NCBI GenBank assembly: GCA_021813065.1
Contig: JAKALZ010000075.1
Coordinates: 1 to 7,888, forward strand
Direction of reading: 5' to 3'
DNA from: a bacterium
GTDB taxonomy: Bacteria > Spirochaetota > Spirochaetia > Treponematales > Rectinemataceae
Length of the DNA stretch: 7,888 nt
The translations under genes and the position numbers were made by a program. Shown one piece after another: positions 6,605 through 7,888 of the stretch (within the stretch, counting starts at the first letter, position 1; every line of letters starts with the position of its first letter). The notes under the pieces were generated by a model that saw nothing but the letters and a program-made list of their open reading frames with translations, did no database searches and was not told where the DNA came from.

Positions 6605-7597
6605 ATGATTGCGGTGTGCGGAGAAAACTTGATCGATATGGTTCCGTCGGAGCACGAGGCGAATCTATTCGAAGCATGCCCGGGAGGTTGTCCCTACAAC
6701 AGCGCCATCGCGGCTGCGCGCCTTAAGGTTCCCACCTGGTTTGTCGGGAAAACTTCAAACGATTTTCTCGGCGACAAGATTGTCGCGAAACTGCGGGGAT
6801 CAGGAGTCGATATCTCCCTTTTGAAGCGCAGCGATCAGGCGGTGACGCTCGCCTTCGTCGAGCGGGATGACGCGGGAAACGCGAAGTACGCGTTCTACTC
6901 CGCCGATGCTGCGGACCGTTTCTACTACCCCGAAGAACTTCCGCCGGCGCTTCCTTCAAGCTGCGCGTTTCTCCTTGTAGGGTCGATATCGCTCATGCAG
7001 GAACCATCCTGTTCGACGATCCTCTCGCTCATCGAACGCGAGCACAGGCGGCTGATGGTGAGCTTCGATCCGAACATCAGACCCACGCTCATCGCCTCCA
7101 AGGCAGAATTTCGCGTGCGGTTCGAGTGGGTATGCGCGAGGAGCGCCATCGTCAAGGCGAGCGACTCCGACCTCGAATGGATCTACGAACGGCCCGCGGA
7201 AGAGGCCTCCCGCATCGTGCTGTCGCTTGGGCCGCGTCTCGTCGCGCTGACTAAGGGAGAGCAGGGCGCGAGTCTTCTCACGCGAGAGCGGCGGATCGAC
7301 GCTCCAGGGATCGCCGTGCAGGTGGTCGACACTATCGGTGCCGGAGACAGTTTTCACGCGGCGCTCCTCGCGGGGCTCGGATGGCTCGGCGTTCGAGAGC
7401 GCCACGATATCGCCGCGCTCAGCTCTGAGCAATTGGAAGCGATACTGCGCCTCGCGACCTCGGTCGCCGCGCTCGACTGCACGAAGCGAGGGGCCGAACC
7501 TCCCTCGCTTCGGGAGCTTTCGATCTTCGATCCGCGCGCGGCGCGCCTCGCGCCGGGCCAAATTCCTTCGTTCAACGCAAAGGAGCGGCTATGCTAA
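6605..7597 (+). CDS. PfkB-family sugar kinase, fructokinase-like (330 aa)
   Basis: PfkB (ribokinase-superfamily) enzymes transfer phosphate from ATP to a sugar in the cytoplasm. The N-terminus MIAVCGENLIDMVP has the usual first strand with the substrate-contacting GExLID. GGCPYNSAIAAARL at 27-40 corresponds to the first family signature (usually GGAPANVA), SFDPNIRP at 153-160 is the conserved central strip, LTKGEQGA at 215-222 precedes the nucleotide site, and DTIGAGDSF at 242-250 is the second signature with the anion hole and catalytic base Asp248. The length is typical. Overall it looks closest to bacterial fructokinases, but ribokinase or 2-keto-3-deoxygluconate kinase activity cannot be excluded, because the substrate-side residues GGCPYNSA differ from the common form. 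It overlaps the downstream mutarotase by 7 bp, implying translational coupling. The Shine-Dalgarno is weak and distant (AGGGAG at 6588-6593), while the promoter upstream is good. Confidence 0.92.
   Translation: MIAVCGENLIDMVPSEHEANLFEACPGGCPYNSAIAAARLKVPTWFVGKTSNDFLGDKIVAKLRGSGVDISLLKRSDQAVTLAFVERDDAGNAKYAFYSADAADRFYYPEELPPALPSSCAFLLVGSISLMQEPSCSTILSLIEREHRRLMVSFDPNIRPTLIASKAEFRVRFEWVCARSAIVKASDSDLEWIYERPAEEASRIVLSLGPRLVALTKGEQGASLLTRERRIDAPGIAVQVVDTIGAGDSFHAALLAGLGWLGVRERHDIAALSSEQLEAILRLATSVAALDCTKRGAEPPSLRELSIFDPRAARLAPGQIPSFNAKERLC
7581..7586 (+). promoter_or_regulatory. Ribosome binding site of the mutarotase gene, inside the kinase
   Basis: AGGAGC, preceded by AA (7579-7580) to give AAAGGAG, lies inside the last codons of the kinase, about 5 nt before the mutarotase ATG at 7591. 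It supports that start and coupled translation across the 7-bp overlap. Confidence 0.7.
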
Positions 7598-7888
7598 TTG
7601 GAATAAAACCCTGTATTTCCGCCGAGCTACTCTCCGTGCTCTACAGGATGGGACATGGCGATGAGCTTGTGTTGGCAGACGCGTTTTTCTGCGGTGATTC
7701 GCTGAATCCACGCGTGATCAGGGCTGATGGAATCCGCATCGCGGACCTGCTCGACGGCATACTCAAGCTCATCAATCTGGACAGCTATGTCGACGCTCCC
7801 GTGATCATGATGCAGCCAACCGAGGGAGACGAGCTCGATCCTGAGATCGAGGGGCGCTACCGCCAGGCGATAGACCGGTACTGGCCCG
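7591..7888 (+). CDS. fucU: FucU/RbsD-family sugar mutarotase, incomplete at the right edge (99 residues seen)
   Basis: FucU enzymes interconvert the anomers of free sugars such as L-fucose and ribose, so that the kinase or isomerase receives the right form. The visible part aligns by eye along its whole length with E. coli FucU: an ISxELLxVL start, MGHGDE at 20-25 with the catalytic His22, Asp30 in the following strand, VIRADG at 42-47, LDSYVDAPVIMMQP, and DELDPEIEGRYRQAI near the end. About 40 further residues are expected beyond the window. The loop after Asp30 reads AFFCGDSL where E. coli has AHFPAHSM, which may reflect another sugar. The LDSY and VEGD-like segments place it nearer FucU than RbsD. 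It overlaps the kinase stop by 7 bp and has its own good ribosome binding site. No fucose isomerase or aldolase is visible, so fucose as the natural substrate is not shown. Confidence 0.93.
   Translation, partial: MLIGIKPCISAELLSVLYRMGHGDELVLADAFFCGDSLNPRVIRADGIRIADLLDGILKLINLDSYVDAPVIMMQPTEGDELDPEIEGRYRQAIDRYWP

Noticed and set aside
6448..6726. Plus-strand frame of 92 codons overlapping the kinase start
   Set aside because: It has no ribosome binding site, begins at the predicted transcription start, and its second half only reads the kinase gene out of frame.

Overview
The window is a high-GC bacterial chromosome segment with two divergent transcription units that meet at a promoter-rich gap of about 330 bp (6276-6604). 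Coding density is high, spacers inside the units are short, and most genes have clear AGGAG-type ribosome binding sites. The taxon cannot be read with confidence. The long fused E1 protein resembles versions I associate with spirochaetes and clostridia, and with this GC content a spirochaete-like host is a guess rather than a finding.

Minus-strand unit, in order of transcription: a DeoR-family transcription regulator (6275-5520), a lipoyl-bearing dihydrolipoamide acyltransferase E2 (5501-4227), dihydrolipoamide dehydrogenase E3 (4208-2745), a single-chain fused alpha+beta thiamine-diphosphate E1 dehydrogenase (2630-174), and the first 51 codons of an unidentified gene that runs off the left edge (153-1). 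Gaps are 18-20 bp, except for a GC-rich, hairpin-prone 114-bp spacer between E3 and E1. E1, E2 and E3 together form a complete 2-oxo acid dehydrogenase complex of the pyruvate/acetoin/branched-chain type. The sequence does not fix the substrate; pyruvate is the most economical guess.

Plus-strand unit: a PfkB-family sugar kinase, most like fructokinase (6605-7597), overlaps by 7 bp the start of a FucU/RbsD-family sugar mutarotase (7591 to the right edge, incomplete). The pair suggests uptake and phosphorylation of a monosaccharide. Any transporter or other pathway enzymes lie outside the window.

The shared gap holds a good sigma-70-like promoter in each direction. Two LacI/GalR-like (or cre-like) 14-bp palindromes sit 65 bp apart and flank the kinase promoter. 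An 11-bp-phased TTCGAA pair lies just downstream of the predicted deoR start point. The simplest model is that the DeoR protein controls its own operon, and perhaps the kinase genes, in response to a phosphorylated sugar, while an unseen LacI-family protein or a catabolite regulator acts on the kinase promoter. This would tie sugar phosphorylation to oxidative decarboxylation of the resulting 2-oxo acid. I found no RNA genes, mobile elements or CRISPR arrays. The enzyme families are known; the less ordinary parts are the coupling of the two units, the operator layout, the E3 insertion and the repeat-bearing partial gene.
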